NCBI GenBank assembly: GCA_900758475.1
Contig: CAAERQ010000023.1
Coordinates: 62,001 to 126,000, forward strand
Length of the DNA stretch: 64,000 nt
Origin: an uncultured Collinsella sp.
GTDB taxonomy: Bacteria > Actinomycetota > Coriobacteriia > Coriobacteriales > Coriobacteriaceae
Direction of reading: 5' to 3'
Positions 54,019 to 63,029 of this stretch are shown here, in pieces. The notes beneath the pieces are model-generated. The model worked only from the letters and a program-made list of their open reading frames with translations, was not told where the DNA came from and ran no database searches. Numbering within the stretch: position 1 is the first letter of the stretch; each line of letters opens with the position of its first letter. Position numbers and translations under genes: made by a program.

Positions 54019-55419
54019 CTACGCCTGCTCGGAAGCCTTGGGCTCGTCCTTGTATAGGACAAACGAGACGGCAAAGGAAACCAGCGCGGCGACCGCAAAC
54101 ATGATCACGTACTGCACGGGCTGGGCCAGGCACAGCAGGATGCCGAAGATACCGGTAACGCCCGTGCCGGAGGCAGCCAGCGAAGTGAGCGCGCAGACCA
54201 GGGCACCGCAACCGCCGCCGATGCAGCCGGCGATGAAGGGCTTAAAGAAGCGCAGGTTCACACCAAAGATGGCAGGCTCGGTAATGCCCATGAAGGCGGA
54301 CAGAGCCGAAGGAAGCGCCAGGCCCTTAATCTTGGCATCGCGGGTCTTAAAGGCAACGGCGAGTGCGGCGCCACCCTGGGCGATGTTGGCAGCGCTGGCG
54401 ATGGGCAGCCAGTAGGTCACACCGTACTGGGCGAGCTGTCCCAGGTCGATGGCGGTGTACATCTGGTGGATACCGGTAACGACCGTGGGGGCATAGAACA
54501 GGCCGACGATAAAGGAACCTATGCCGAAGGGCAGAGTGAGCAGGGCCTGGATCAGACCGAGGATGGCGTTCTCGGCCCAGACAAAGATGGGGCCGACGGC
54601 AACGAGGGTCACGAGCACGGTCACGAACACCGAGACGAGCGGAGTCACAAAGAGGTCGAACATCTCGGGAACGATCTTGTGGAGGCGCTTCTCCAAGAAG
54701 GCGAGGATGGCGCAGGCGATGACGATCGGGATCACGTGGCCCTGATAGCCAACCCACTCAAAGCTGTACACGCCGGGAATGACGGTGACCATGGACTGCA
54801 CGCCCTCGGAGGCAACCGTATAGGCGCTCTGCAGCGAGGAGTTGATGAACGCACCACCGACGACGGCGCCCAGATACGGGTTGGCGCCAAAGGCCTTAGC
54901 GGCGGAGTAGCCAATCAGGATCTGCAGAATGCCAAAGGACGTGCCCGAGACCAGATCGGCGATCTTATAAATAAAGTTATTGGTGTCGAGCGCGATAAAG
55001 CCATTGGAGGCCATAAAGTTGAGGGCACTCATAATGCCCAGCAGCAGGCCCGAAGCCACGATGGCGGGGATGATGGGGACAAAGACGTCGCCGAGCACCT
55101 TAATGGCGCGCATAAAAATGTTCTGCTGCTGCGCCGCGGCCTCCTTGACCTCGGCCTTGGTGGCAGCCTCGACGCCACTGAGCGCGATGAACTCCTCGTA
55201 GACCTTATTGACGGTGCCAGTGCCAAAAATAATCTGGAGCTGGCCCTGGGCTTCAAAGACGCCCTTAGCGCCGTCAATATTCTCAAGGGCCTCCTTGTCA
55301 ACCTTCGCGTTATCGGCAATCACCAGGCGCAGACGCGTGGCGCAGTGTGCGGCCGAAACAACGTTGCCGGCGCCACCGATGTTGTCGAGCACCTCTTGGG
55401 CTGATTTGCGGTAGTCCAT
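54019..55419 (-). CDS. PTS beta-fructoside/sucrose transporter EIIBC
   Basis: Sugar-phosphorylating permease, 466 residues. The EIIB domain has the phosphorylated cysteine C26 in VSAAHCATRLRL; a linker (about 85-105) leads to an EIIC domain with about ten membrane helices, including the GITEPAIFGVNLRF signature. No EIIA domain is attached, so a separate EIIA is required. Sucrose specificity is inferred from the adjacent GH32 and LacI genes. ATG 55419 follows GGAAAGGGAAG. Two operators lie 56 and 82 bases upstream. Confidence 0.92.
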   Translation of the reverse strand: MDYRKSAQEVLDNIGGAGNVVSAAHCATRLRLVIADNAKVDKEALENIDGAKGVFEAQGQLQIIFGTGTVNKVYEEFIALSGVEAATKAEVKEAAAQQQNIFMRAIKVLGDVFVPIIPAIVASGLLLGIMSALNFMASNGFIALDTNNFIYKIADLVSGTSFGILQILIGYSAAKAFGANPYLGAVVGGAFINSSLQSAYTVASEGVQSMVTVIPGVYSFEWVGYQGHVIPIVIACAILAFLEKRLHKIVPEMFDLFVTPLVSVFVTVLVTLVAVGPIFVWAENAILGLIQALLTLPFGIGSFIVGLFYAPTVVTGIHQMYTAIDLGQLAQYGVTYWLPIASAANIAQGGAALAVAFKTRDAKIKGLALPSALSAFMGITEPAIFGVNLRFFKPFIAGCIGGGCGALVCALTSLAASGTGVTGIFGILLCLAQPVQYVIMFAVAALVSFAVSFVLYKDEPKASEQA

Positions 55420-55475
55420 GACTTCCCTTTCCTCCAACGGGTGCATGCGCACCCGACTACCTTTGACACTTACAC

Positions 55476-55515
55476 TGTAATCGTTTTCAGTTTCATATGT
55501 CTGTAATCGTTTTCA
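55476..55515 (-). promoter_or_regulatory. Two tandem LacI-type operators upstream of the PTS gene
   Basis: TGTAATCGTTTTCA occurs identically at 55476-55489 and 55502-55515, 26 bp apart. Its complement TGAAAACGATTACA fits the LacI/GalR-family consensus with a central CG. It lies in the 184-bp gap between lacI and the PTS gene. The remaining part of the gap has only a weak hairpin. Confidence 0.85.
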
Positions 55516-55603
55516 TAGTAGGGTGAACGGTAGGAAAAAGCCGGCGAATGGTAGTTTTACCGCAAAAACAGGGGCCTCAAAGGCAGGCAGACATGCCCAA
55601 AGC

Positions 55604-56584
55604 CTAGACATTCATAAGTTGATGGCCGAGTTTGAGCGTCTTGAGACCGCTCTCCCCCTCCACGCCATCGAGCGTGTTGAGCAACATATTGGTCGCCTCG
55701 ACGCCACTGGTCAGGTAGCCATAATGCACGGTGGGAATGCCGCCCGTCAGCGCGCGCAAAAACGCGTTGTCGCCAAAACCGCTCACGCGGTGTATACCCT
55801 CGCCCATGCCGCGAACCTCATCAATGGCACGCAGCGCGCCCGCCGCCATGGTGTCGGTCGCGCACGCGATAAACGAAACATCGGGGTCGACGGAAAGCAG
55901 TTCACGCGCCGCACCATAGCCCGAGTCGAGCGTAAACGAGCCCAGGCGAATCAAGGCGGCATCGAGCGGGTTGCCCGCGGCGCGCAAGCCGGCCTCAAAA
56001 CCGCGACGGCGGTCATAACCGGCCGCACGGTCCTCTTCGGTAACTCCAATATAGGCAATCTCGCCGTCCACGCGACCCGCAAGCGCATGGCCCAGCTCAA
56101 AGGCGGCCTCGTAATCGTCGTGATAGACGCACGCCGCGCCCTCAACATTCTGACCGATCAGCACGATGGGCACACGGCACGATTCAATCGCCCGACGGTG
56201 CTCGTCGGTAATCATGGTTGCTACCAGCACAATGCCATCGACCGGGTGGTTTTGGAATAAATCGAGGTATTCGAGCTCGCGATCGGGGGCATTGTCGGTA
56301 TTGGCAAGCAACATCTGGTAGCCACGACGACCGAGCACCTGGCCGATGCCGGCGGTAATGCGGCTCACGGATTCCGAGTTGATCTTAGGCACAATGACAC
56401 CGATGAGTTTGGTGGAGCCGGTGCGCAGCGCGCGCGCCTGGCTGGACCGCACGTATCCGGTCAGCTCAATCGCCTGCTTAATGCGCTCGGCCTTATCCGC
56501 CGAGATATATCCACCGTTGAGGTAGCGCGAGACCGCGGCGCTCGAAACGCCGGCCAGCTCGGCCACATCTTTCATCTTTACCAC
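55604..56584 (-). CDS. LacI-family transcriptional regulator (sucrose-type)
   Basis: Repressor of about 326 residues. The N-terminal helix-turn-helix is MKDVAELAGVSSAAVSRYLNGGYISADKAERI, followed by the hinge and a periplasmic-binding-protein-like sugar domain (LIGVIVPKINSESVSRITAGI...FIACATDTMAAGALRAIDE). The GTG at 56584 has AGGGG five bases upstream; an ATG at 56599 lacks a site and abuts the operator. Two operators precede the PTS gene and one precedes lacI itself, so it likely represses the PTS-GH32 unit and its own gene. Confidence 0.9.
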   Translation of the reverse strand: MVKMKDVAELAGVSSAAVSRYLNGGYISADKAERIKQAIELTGYVRSSQARALRTGSTKLIGVIVPKINSESVSRITAGIGQVLGRRGYQMLLANTDNAPDRELEYLDLFQNHPVDGIVLVATMITDEHRRAIESCRVPIVLIGQNVEGAACVYHDDYEAAFELGHALAGRVDGEIAYIGVTEEDRAAGYDRRRGFEAGLRAAGNPLDAALIRLGSFTLDSGYGAARELLSVDPDVSFIACATDTMAAGALRAIDEVRGMGEGIHRVSGFGDNAFLRALTGGIPTVHYGYLTSGVEATNMLLNTLDGVEGESGLKTLKLGHQLMNV

Positions 56585-56599
56585 GAGCACCCCTGTCAT

Positions 56600-56613
56600 T
56601 GAAATCGCTTACA
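56600..56613 (-). promoter_or_regulatory. LacI-type operator upstream of lacI
   Basis: TGAAATCGCTTACA at 56600-56613 is a close match to the two operators at 55476-55515 and lies directly before the lacI start region, implying autoregulation. Confidence 0.7.
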
Positions 56614-56697
56614 CGATGATACCCAACCCATACCGGCAAATTGAGCAAATGGGGCAAGCCACATGGATCATTTCAACAGCCCAGGTCAAGCAAACGT

Positions 56698-56841
56698 CAG
56701 CGAGCGCGCAGCCGCCGTGTCGAGGTGCCGCGAAAGAGGAGCGACGCGTACTTCATGTACGCGAGCGACGGTTTGAGCGGCAGATCGCCCGGCAGATGCG
56801 TGCGCAGCGTCGAGCGGTCCGGCGTTCGTCAGAACGCCGGA
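56698..56841. repeat. Structured element copy B (full length)
   Basis: Plus-strand order: CAGCGA; P1 GCGCGCA/TGCGTGC (56704-56710 with 56797-56803); inner stem TGCCGC/GCGGCA (56726-56731 with 56777-56782); internal loop GAAAGAGGAGCGAC/GAGCGACGGTTTGA; P2 GCGTAC-TTCAT-GTACGC (56746-56762); GCAGCGTCGAGC; then a 10-bp terminal hairpin with GTCA loop (56818-56841). It ends seven bases before the DUF4956 stop codon. The rest of the gap to lacI shows nothing else. Confidence 0.65.
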
Positions 56842-56847
56842 ACAAAG

Positions 56848-57513
56848 TTAGCCGTGGTATTCGCCGTTGTACTGGATGAGCGTCAGGTCCTCCACGCCGT
56901 CTAGTGCACGGATGGCGTCGGCATAGGGCATGTCCACGCCGTCCGAGAACACCTCGACGGCCATCTCAACCATGTCACCGCGCATGGTCTTGGACTTAAC
57001 GGTGAACTTGGTGCGGCCAAACGCGCGCACAATGTCGTCGCCCGTGGTCTGGCCCGTGTAGTGAATGACCATCATGTACACGCGCGCCTTGTCCTGATGG
57101 CTCGCAAAGCCGGCGATCATCGCCACGATCACCACAGCCGTCAGCCCCACGAGTGCATACATACCGGCGCCCGCCGTAATGCCCGTGGTAATGGCCCAAA
57201 AAAGATACAGCAGGTCGAGCGGGTCCTTGACCGCCGTACGGTAGCGAACGATGGACAGAGCACCGACCATACCGAGCGAGATGACCACGTTCGTCGAAAT
57301 CGCGAGCGTGACCATGCAGGTGAGCACGCACATGCCCACAAGCGTCACGGCAAAGCTGCGCGAGTACACCACGCCGGTAAAAAAGCGCTTGTACACGTAG
57401 TAGATCAGGATGCCCATGGCGAGCGCCACGAGCAGCGACAGGCCGATCTTGGCAGGGTCGACCTGGCCAAACGCCTCCAAGACGGAGTTCTTAAAAAAGT
57501 CCCTGGTGCTCAT
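56848..57513 (-). CDS. DUF4956 membrane protein
   Basis: 221 residues. Four hydrophobic segments in the first ~135 residues are followed by a soluble C-terminal domain. The family core is clear: ISLGMVGALSIVRYRTAVKD, then PLDLLYLFWAITTGITAGAG. Function unknown; members occur beside VTC-domain and CotH genes, as here, suggesting a membrane partner of the VTC protein. It starts ATG 57513, three bases after the VTC stop, and is the last gene of the Pel-like operon. Confidence 0.88.
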   Translation of the reverse strand: MSTRDFFKNSVLEAFGQVDPAKIGLSLLVALAMGILIYYVYKRFFTGVVYSRSFAVTLVGMCVLTCMVTLAISTNVVISLGMVGALSIVRYRTAVKDPLDLLYLFWAITTGITAGAGMYALVGLTAVVIVAMIAGFASHQDKARVYMMVIHYTGQTTGDDIVRAFGRTKFTVKSKTMRGDMVEMAVEVFSDGVDMPYADAIRALDGVEDLTLIQYNGEYHG

Positions 57514-57516
57514 GGT

Positions 57517-58308
57517 CTAAATATCCCCTCGGTTCTCAAAATCCGATTCCCAGTAATTAAAACCGCGCAGGTAGGCGGTCTTTTCGTAACACAGGCAGTA
57601 CTTGGAAACCGCCGTGAGCTCGGCCGCACCCGGCGGCACCAAATCGCGCACCAGCTGCGGGCAAAACTCGGTAAACTTGACCTCCATCACTAGTTTGCCG
57701 GGCTCCAAGACCGGCAGCGCGGGCAAGGTCGCATCAAAGATATCGAAGCTTCCCACCGCGGCGCGCACGTTCATGTCAAACGTAATGCGCACGGTGCCTT
57801 CGTCCATCACCCACGGCTCGCGCTCGTAATCCACGATGGTCCGCGGGCGCATCATATTGCAGATGCACTCGATGTAGAACTCACGGCAGAGTTGGTGGGG
57901 GCTCCTCAGCAAAAAGTCGTAGTCGCCAGCAAGAATCTGCTCAAACTCGCCGCGCGTAAGCGGCGCGTCCTCCTTGTAGATCCAGCTTCCGTACTTCTTT
58001 TTGCGCTCGAGCTTAATCACCTTGTCGCTGCCGTTATAGATGCGCACGCGATACTTTTTGCGCATGAGAATACCGGCGTCTTTTTCTTCGTAGGCCGAGT
58101 TGCAGTAGTCATCGAAGTACAGGCTGCGAATGGTGTAACCGCCCGCCCGCGCATGTTTGTCCAGCTTAAACACTGGCGCCATGCGGCAGGCCAGCGCAGC
58201 GTGCTCGCCCTCGTTAATGAGGTACTTGAGCTCGTGGCGGTAACACTCCTGCGTGGTTCGCGCGGGCGGAGCCGCCAGACGCTCAAGCAGCGCGCTAGCC
58301 CTCCTCAT
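57517..58308 (-). CDS. VTC-domain protein (polyphosphate polymerase-like)
   Basis: 263 residues forming a single VTC tunnel domain, the catalytic fold of yeast Vtc4 that makes polyphosphate from ATP. Basic tunnel motifs are visible: YRHELKYLIN, IRSLYFDD, KYRVRIYNGSDKVIKLERKKK, a late acidic VMEVKFTEF and SKYCLC near the end. No SPX domain or membrane helix. Whether it makes polyphosphate in this organism is not shown. Its ATG overlaps the CotH gene by 14 bases with GGAGG upstream. Confidence 0.85.
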   Translation of the reverse strand: MRRASALLERLAAPPARTTQECYRHELKYLINEGEHAALACRMAPVFKLDKHARAGGYTIRSLYFDDYCNSAYEEKDAGILMRKKYRVRIYNGSDKVIKLERKKKYGSWIYKEDAPLTRGEFEQILAGDYDFLLRSPHQLCREFYIECICNMMRPRTIVDYEREPWVMDEGTVRITFDMNVRAAVGSFDIFDATLPALPVLEPGKLVMEVKFTEFCPQLVRDLVPPGAAELTAVSKYCLCYEKTAYLRGFNYWESDFENRGDI

Positions 58309-60064
58309 ACGTGTCCTCCACGACCTTACCGCCGTCCTGCACGTAAAAACACTTCATGCCGTACTGCTTACCGTCATCGGTCACGTAGTAGTCAAACGCA
58401 TCTTGCGTATAGCCGTCGGAGTTGGTGGCGCGCACACGCACAAAGTACTGGCCGGTGTCGGGCGCGTCGCACGTCACCTCGGGCAGCAGCACATCCTCGG
58501 CCTTAAAGACCACGTCGCTAATGGCGTAATCGCGCGCCAGCTCGACGGTATAGCGAATGTCGCGCGCATCAAAGTCGTACGCGGCGTCCCAGTTAACGCG
58601 CAGCTTACCGTTATCGATCTGCGGCACACCAATGTAGAACGGCATGGGCTTCTTATAGCTCTCGCGATAGCTCTTGTAGTTCTCCTCAATCTCGGAGGGG
58701 ATGGCCGCGGCGATCTGCTCGTATTCATCCTTCGTCACGGGCAGATTCTCCAGGTCGGGCGCAGCAAAGACGAGCGGCTCCGTGACCTCGCGATAATGCT
58801 CGACCATCTTGCTCAGACGCTCTTCGGTCAAATACGAGCGCAGGTCCTTGACGGCGCTATCGAGTTCGCTGCGGAACGACTTGCTGCGCAACGCGCGGTT
58901 AAACAGCACGTTGCCCCAGTAGTTGCTCACGCCGCGCTCCCAGCTCGCATAATCCGAGAACCCCGTCAGGCTCAGCTCAAGCTTGCGCAGCATGCCGTCG
59001 TTGTCCCAATCCAGGATGTACCAAACCTTGGAGTTAAGCGGGCTGTACAGATAGCAGTTACGATTCTGCGTATCGCAATTACCCGTCAAGATCTGAAACG
59101 CCATCCAATAGACCAGGTTCTCGGTATCGCAGTAGGTGTCGAGCACGTCGTCGATCTTTTGCGTATCGTCGTTGAGCGCATCGAGCATCTCGATCAACTT
59201 GGTATGGTCCGAATCGCCCTTAATCTCGAGCATGCCCTCAAACGCCGTCTGGTTATAGTCGGGGTCATCGGCGAACTTGATGGTGTCTTCGAAGCGATGG
59301 AAATCGAAGTTGTTCACCTTATACAGATGCCCGTTCTTATCCAGACCGTGAGCCTTAAGTGCCGTCTTGTTGAGCTGCTCGACCTGCGTAAACAGACCGT
59401 AGTCCTCAAAGGTGTCGTTAGTTTTTTCGGTCTGGTCGCACACCCATAAGTGCACAAACTGCGTGCGCAGGCCCATCATCTGGGGAATGCCACGAATCAG
59501 ATCGTAGGCCATCTTGTTACGAAAGCGCATGCCCTCGCCCATGTGCTTGTTAAGCGCAATCGCACGTTGCTGGCGCCACGTGCCCTTGCCCTTTTTGAGC
59601 TCCACCTTGTAGTTCTTTTGCGTATAGGTACTCGACGTCTGACCGCGCACCTGCACCGTGGCGTTGGGCGCCTCCTCGCCATAGCCCACCTCGCCAGCAA
59701 TGGGACCCTTATCATCGCCTGGCTGCAGCAGGCCCATAACCTGATAGCGTGTCACGCCCATGTCGGCATAGTCGTAGACCGAGTAGGTATTGATCTCGGT
59801 CCAGCTATGATCGGTGTTCTCGGAGCTATTGCCGCGCGAGACCGTCAGATACATGCATACGATGCCCGAGTCGTCGTAAACCTCGTACAGCTCATCCTTG
59901 TCGCGAAGATGCTTGGTCTCGCTAGACGCATCGGCCTTTTTAATCTTGTCCTGCTTCTTGGTCTTTTTTGTCGAGGATTCGTCCTGCGAAGAGCAGCCCG
60001 AAAGCAGCAATGTGCCGGCAGCCGCCTCGATCAAGCGGCGACGCGATATCATCCTATCGGTCAT
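58295..60064 (-). CDS. CotH-kinase family lipoprotein
   Basis: 589 residues. An Arg-rich start (MISRRRLIEAAAGTLLLSGC) is a lipoprotein signal with lipobox LLSGC and acylated C24, so the protein is anchored outside the membrane. After a Lys/Ser linker comes a CotH kinase domain (about 60-470): ATVQVRGQTSSTYTQKNYKVEL, RNKMAYDLIRG, DWDNDGML. The C-terminal ~110 residues look like a fibronectin-III-type fold (LRVNWDAAYDFDARDIRYTVEL). Spore-coat CotH phosphorylates proteins; the target here is unknown. The ATG overlaps pelG by 11 bases with GGGGAGG. Needs LspA. Confidence 0.85.
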   Translation of the reverse strand: MTDRMISRRRLIEAAAGTLLLSGCSSQDESSTKKTKKQDKIKKADASSETKHLRDKDELYEVYDDSGIVCMYLTVSRGNSSENTDHSWTEINTYSVYDYADMGVTRYQVMGLLQPGDDKGPIAGEVGYGEEAPNATVQVRGQTSSTYTQKNYKVELKKGKGTWRQQRAIALNKHMGEGMRFRNKMAYDLIRGIPQMMGLRTQFVHLWVCDQTEKTNDTFEDYGLFTQVEQLNKTALKAHGLDKNGHLYKVNNFDFHRFEDTIKFADDPDYNQTAFEGMLEIKGDSDHTKLIEMLDALNDDTQKIDDVLDTYCDTENLVYWMAFQILTGNCDTQNRNCYLYSPLNSKVWYILDWDNDGMLRKLELSLTGFSDYASWERGVSNYWGNVLFNRALRSKSFRSELDSAVKDLRSYLTEERLSKMVEHYREVTEPLVFAAPDLENLPVTKDEYEQIAAAIPSEIEENYKSYRESYKKPMPFYIGVPQIDNGKLRVNWDAAYDFDARDIRYTVELARDYAISDVVFKAEDVLLPEVTCDAPDTGQYFVRVRATNSDGYTQDAFDYYVTDDGKQYGMKCFYVQDGGKVVEDTYEEG

Positions 60065-61598
60065 CAGGACCTCCCCAACGATTGCGAAACACGCGAACAA
60101 CCGTGCGCTCAAACGCACCATGCGGCTCGCCCTCTAGACGCAGCTCCTCGTAACGCTGTTCGGCACGGTCGAGCAAGCAGCCCAGCTCCGTAAAGCGACC
60201 CGTCTTGTCGGTCGCCACAATGGGCTGCTGACTCAGGATACGATACGGCAAGTTGGCGGTATAGGTATCGAGCCGCATGAGCGCCACAACAAAAAACACC
60301 GCCGCGCCGAGCAAAAAGCCAAAGCCATAAAACTGCTGCGGAAAGAACAGCGAGACGATGGTCGCCAGCCCCGCCACGCCCGCGAACAGCCCGGAGGCAA
60401 GCACGGCGCCCTTGTAGTCGGTAAAGTACAGCAAGATGAGCATCACTGTATTGCCCACGGCATACAGGCCAAAGCCCACGCACAGCGTGCGGAAATACCC
60501 GTGCATCAGGTTGTTGAAGCCCAGTGGCAGGGCCGAGAGCACCGTGGTCTCGAGCGAGATGACCGCTGCCGTCACAAACAGCTGCTTGAGCGCGCAAAAC
60601 CGCAGCTCCCGGTTGAGCGTGGCGAGCATTTCCTCCTCGGCCACCACGATGTCGCCCACCACGCCGCCGTCGTTAAACAGGCTGTAGTAGTCGCGGTAGC
60701 GCGGATAGAAGTTAACCTCGACCGACACCACAAAGTTGACGGTCGTGACCAGAATGGTCAAAAACGCAATGAGCGCCGGCACATCGTGGTAGGGTGCGCC
60801 ATAAAACAAGCCCTTGACCTGCACACCAATGGGGCCGGCCCAAATAATTACCAGATGTGCAAAGAGTCCCAGGTTGGTAAACAGGCCCGTTAGCGCGAGC
60901 GGCATAAACTGGTCGAGCCAGCGCAAAAAGAGCCAGGGGCTGCGGTCGCTCTGCGGAAAATACCGGTACAGCAGCACCACGTCCCAGGCGAGCATGACGC
61001 CATAGCCCAGGGCGATTGACGCCAACAGGCCCTCGACCGGCGGCAACCCCAGCACCAGCGCGGCCAAGGCACACAGGCACGCCATGCCAATGGCCGCGGC
61101 AAAACTGCACAGAATACCGCGGTAATCCTTAATGGCCGTGAGGTAGCTCATGCCGTTCCAGTTGACGATCATAATGTTGAACAGCCACAGGCACAGCAGC
61201 CCCTGCAGCAGCGTGGCGCCTGAGAACAGCAAAAAGACGCCGTAGAGCACCGTGCCCGCAACGAGCATGATGGCGCTGGAGCCCCAAAACGAGGGCAAGA
61301 CCTCTTCTTCGCACTCGGCAAACAGCATGTCAGCCAAAAAGCGCGTGACCGGCATGGAGAAAAAGCTCGTGAGCGTGAGCGACGCCAGCAGCGTATAGGT
61401 CACCATGCACACCAGCAGATCCTGGTTGGCACGGCCCACACCCCACAGGCCGCACAGCACCAAGATACCCACCTGGAGCAGCACGCCCAGCAGCATGGGG
61501 CCCGTACACACAATGCCGGCATAACCATAGGCGCGCATCGTAGCAAACAGGCCCTTGCGCTTAAACAAGCGCTTGAGCTCAAAACCGATTCCGGCCAC
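60054..61598 (-). CDS. pelG: Exopolysaccharide Pel transporter PelG
   Basis: 514-residue integral membrane protein of about twelve helices, PelG type (polysaccharide export/flippase-like). It begins AGIGFELKRLFKRKGLFATMRAYGYAGIVCTGPML, the conserved PelG start, and has SFFSMPVTRFLADMLFAECEEEVLPSFWG and VEVNFYPRYRDYYSLFNDGG. In Pel systems PelG works with PelF and PelDE in polymer synthesis and export. GTG start with GGGGAG, three bases after the pelF stop. Confidence 0.92.
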   Translation of the reverse strand: MAGIGFELKRLFKRKGLFATMRAYGYAGIVCTGPMLLGVLLQVGILVLCGLWGVGRANQDLLVCMVTYTLLASLTLTSFFSMPVTRFLADMLFAECEEEVLPSFWGSSAIMLVAGTVLYGVFLLFSGATLLQGLLCLWLFNIMIVNWNGMSYLTAIKDYRGILCSFAAAIGMACLCALAALVLGLPPVEGLLASIALGYGVMLAWDVVLLYRYFPQSDRSPWLFLRWLDQFMPLALTGLFTNLGLFAHLVIIWAGPIGVQVKGLFYGAPYHDVPALIAFLTILVTTVNFVVSVEVNFYPRYRDYYSLFNDGGVVGDIVVAEEEMLATLNRELRFCALKQLFVTAAVISLETTVLSALPLGFNNLMHGYFRTLCVGFGLYAVGNTVMLILLYFTDYKGAVLASGLFAGVAGLATIVSLFFPQQFYGFGFLLGAAVFFVVALMRLDTYTANLPYRILSQQPIVATDKTGRFTELGCLLDRAEQRYEELRLEGEPHGAFERTVVRVFRNRWGGPDDR

Positions 61599-61601
61599 CG
61601 G

Positions 61602-63029
61602 CTACTCCCCCTCTCTGGGCAGGTCAAACGCACGCGCCGTCTCGTCGTACAGCGCACGATAGTTGGCGAGCATCTGCTCGTGTAGGTAGTAGGTCGCCAC
61701 GCGACGCTGGCCGCGCTCCCCCATTTCCAGACGGCGGGCACGGCTCGCGCACATGCGCTCCATGGCATCGGCCAGACCCTTGCGATACATGGGCGGGCTC
61801 ACATATCCGGCAACGCCAAAGTCGTCGCCGGGGGCGCCCTCGAGCAGCTCGCGGCAGCAGCCGACCTCGGTCGTCACGCAGGGGCGACGCGCGCCCAGCG
61901 ATTCCAACACGCTCAACGGCTGGCCCTCCGAGATGCTCGTCAAAATGGTAAAGTCGAGCTTTTCCATGTACTCGACCACGTTGACGCGGCCGGTAAAGAT
62001 CAAGTCACGCACGCCCAATGTCTCCACTAGCGCATGGCACTCGGCGCCATATTCCTCGTCGTCCACGCCACCCATAATATGCAGGCGCACGTGCGGCAGG
62101 CGCTCGTGCAACTCAAAGAAGGCATAGATCATGGTCTTGACGTCCTTGATGGGCGCCAGACGCACCACCGCGCCAATGTCCACCCAGCCGTCATCGGGCT
62201 TTAAGGGAATGTCCTTAAAGCGATCGAACTGAATGCCGTTGGGGATAACCAGGCATTTTTCTGCATCGCAACCCATGTCGATCTGCGTTTTGCGCGCGTT
62301 GTGGAACAAACTCGTCACACGAAAAGCGCGACGGTAGATTTCCTCCGAAAGCAGGTAGAAAAAGCGGATCCAACGGTCCTTAAACGAGGGCACCACCCAG
62401 TCAGCGCGAATGATCTCTTCCTCGCGTTCGCGGGTATAGATGCCGTGCTCGGTCAGCAATGCCGGCGCGTTATTCATGCTGGAGCCCAAACTTGCGAGCA
62501 GACCGCCGTAGCCGGTCGATATGGCGTGATACACGTCGGCCACCGGAACCTCGCTGCCCAGCAGATAGAGCACGGGCAGCAACATCGAACGCATGGTGTG
62601 GAAGGCGTCGGCGAAAGGCGTATACGGGTACTCGGCCAGACACACGTCGCGGAAGATGTCCATAAACGTGCGGCTCTGCAAAAATGAGAGCGGATGCACG
62701 TGGCGGCGCTGGAAAATGTCGAACAGCACGTCCCAGTCCGGATTGGAGAGCGAGACCAGACGGCGCAGGGCCTCGCGCTCGCGGTCGTCGAAGTCGACTT
62801 CCTCCTGCTCGCCCGAAAGACGCAGGGCATCGTCCAGGAACACCTCGTGCACCTCGACGACGTTGCCGGGCAGATCGTAGACAAACTTGCCGCGGTCTTC
62901 GGCGTGGGCGCCAATCACCCACAGCACAAACTCGTGCTCGGGCATGGCCGTGATGTAGCCGTGCATCCAGGTGGACACACCGCCGTGCACGTAGGGATAG
63001 CAGCCCTCGAGCACCAAGCAGATTCTCAT
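61602..63029 (-). CDS. pelF: GT4 glycosyltransferase PelF
   Basis: Cytosolic family-4 glycosyltransferase of 475 residues. It begins RICLVLEGCYPYVHGGVSTW, with TEHGIYTREREEEI, VIPNGIQFDRF and the donor-binding motif TSISEGQPLSVLESLGARRP, all hallmarks of PelF. In characterised Pel systems PelF polymerises UDP-GalNAc/GlcNAc; the sugar here is inferred. ATG overlaps the upstream stop (ATGA), so coupled translation is expected. Confidence 0.93.
   Translation of the reverse strand: MRICLVLEGCYPYVHGGVSTWMHGYITAMPEHEFVLWVIGAHAEDRGKFVYDLPGNVVEVHEVFLDDALRLSGEQEEVDFDDREREALRRLVSLSNPDWDVLFDIFQRRHVHPLSFLQSRTFMDIFRDVCLAEYPYTPFADAFHTMRSMLLPVLYLLGSEVPVADVYHAISTGYGGLLASLGSSMNNAPALLTEHGIYTREREEEIIRADWVVPSFKDRWIRFFYLLSEEIYRRAFRVTSLFHNARKTQIDMGCDAEKCLVIPNGIQFDRFKDIPLKPDDGWVDIGAVVRLAPIKDVKTMIYAFFELHERLPHVRLHIMGGVDDEEYGAECHALVETLGVRDLIFTGRVNVVEYMEKLDFTILTSISEGQPLSVLESLGARRPCVTTEVGCCRELLEGAPGDDFGVAGYVSPPMYRKGLADAMERMCASRARRLEMGERGQRRVATYYLHEQMLANYRALYDETARAFDLPREGE

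Noticed and set aside
56616..56904. Two short plus-strand frames over structured element B
   Set aside because: Basic, repetitive translation with no ribosome site; the palindromic nucleotide structure explains the sequence better.
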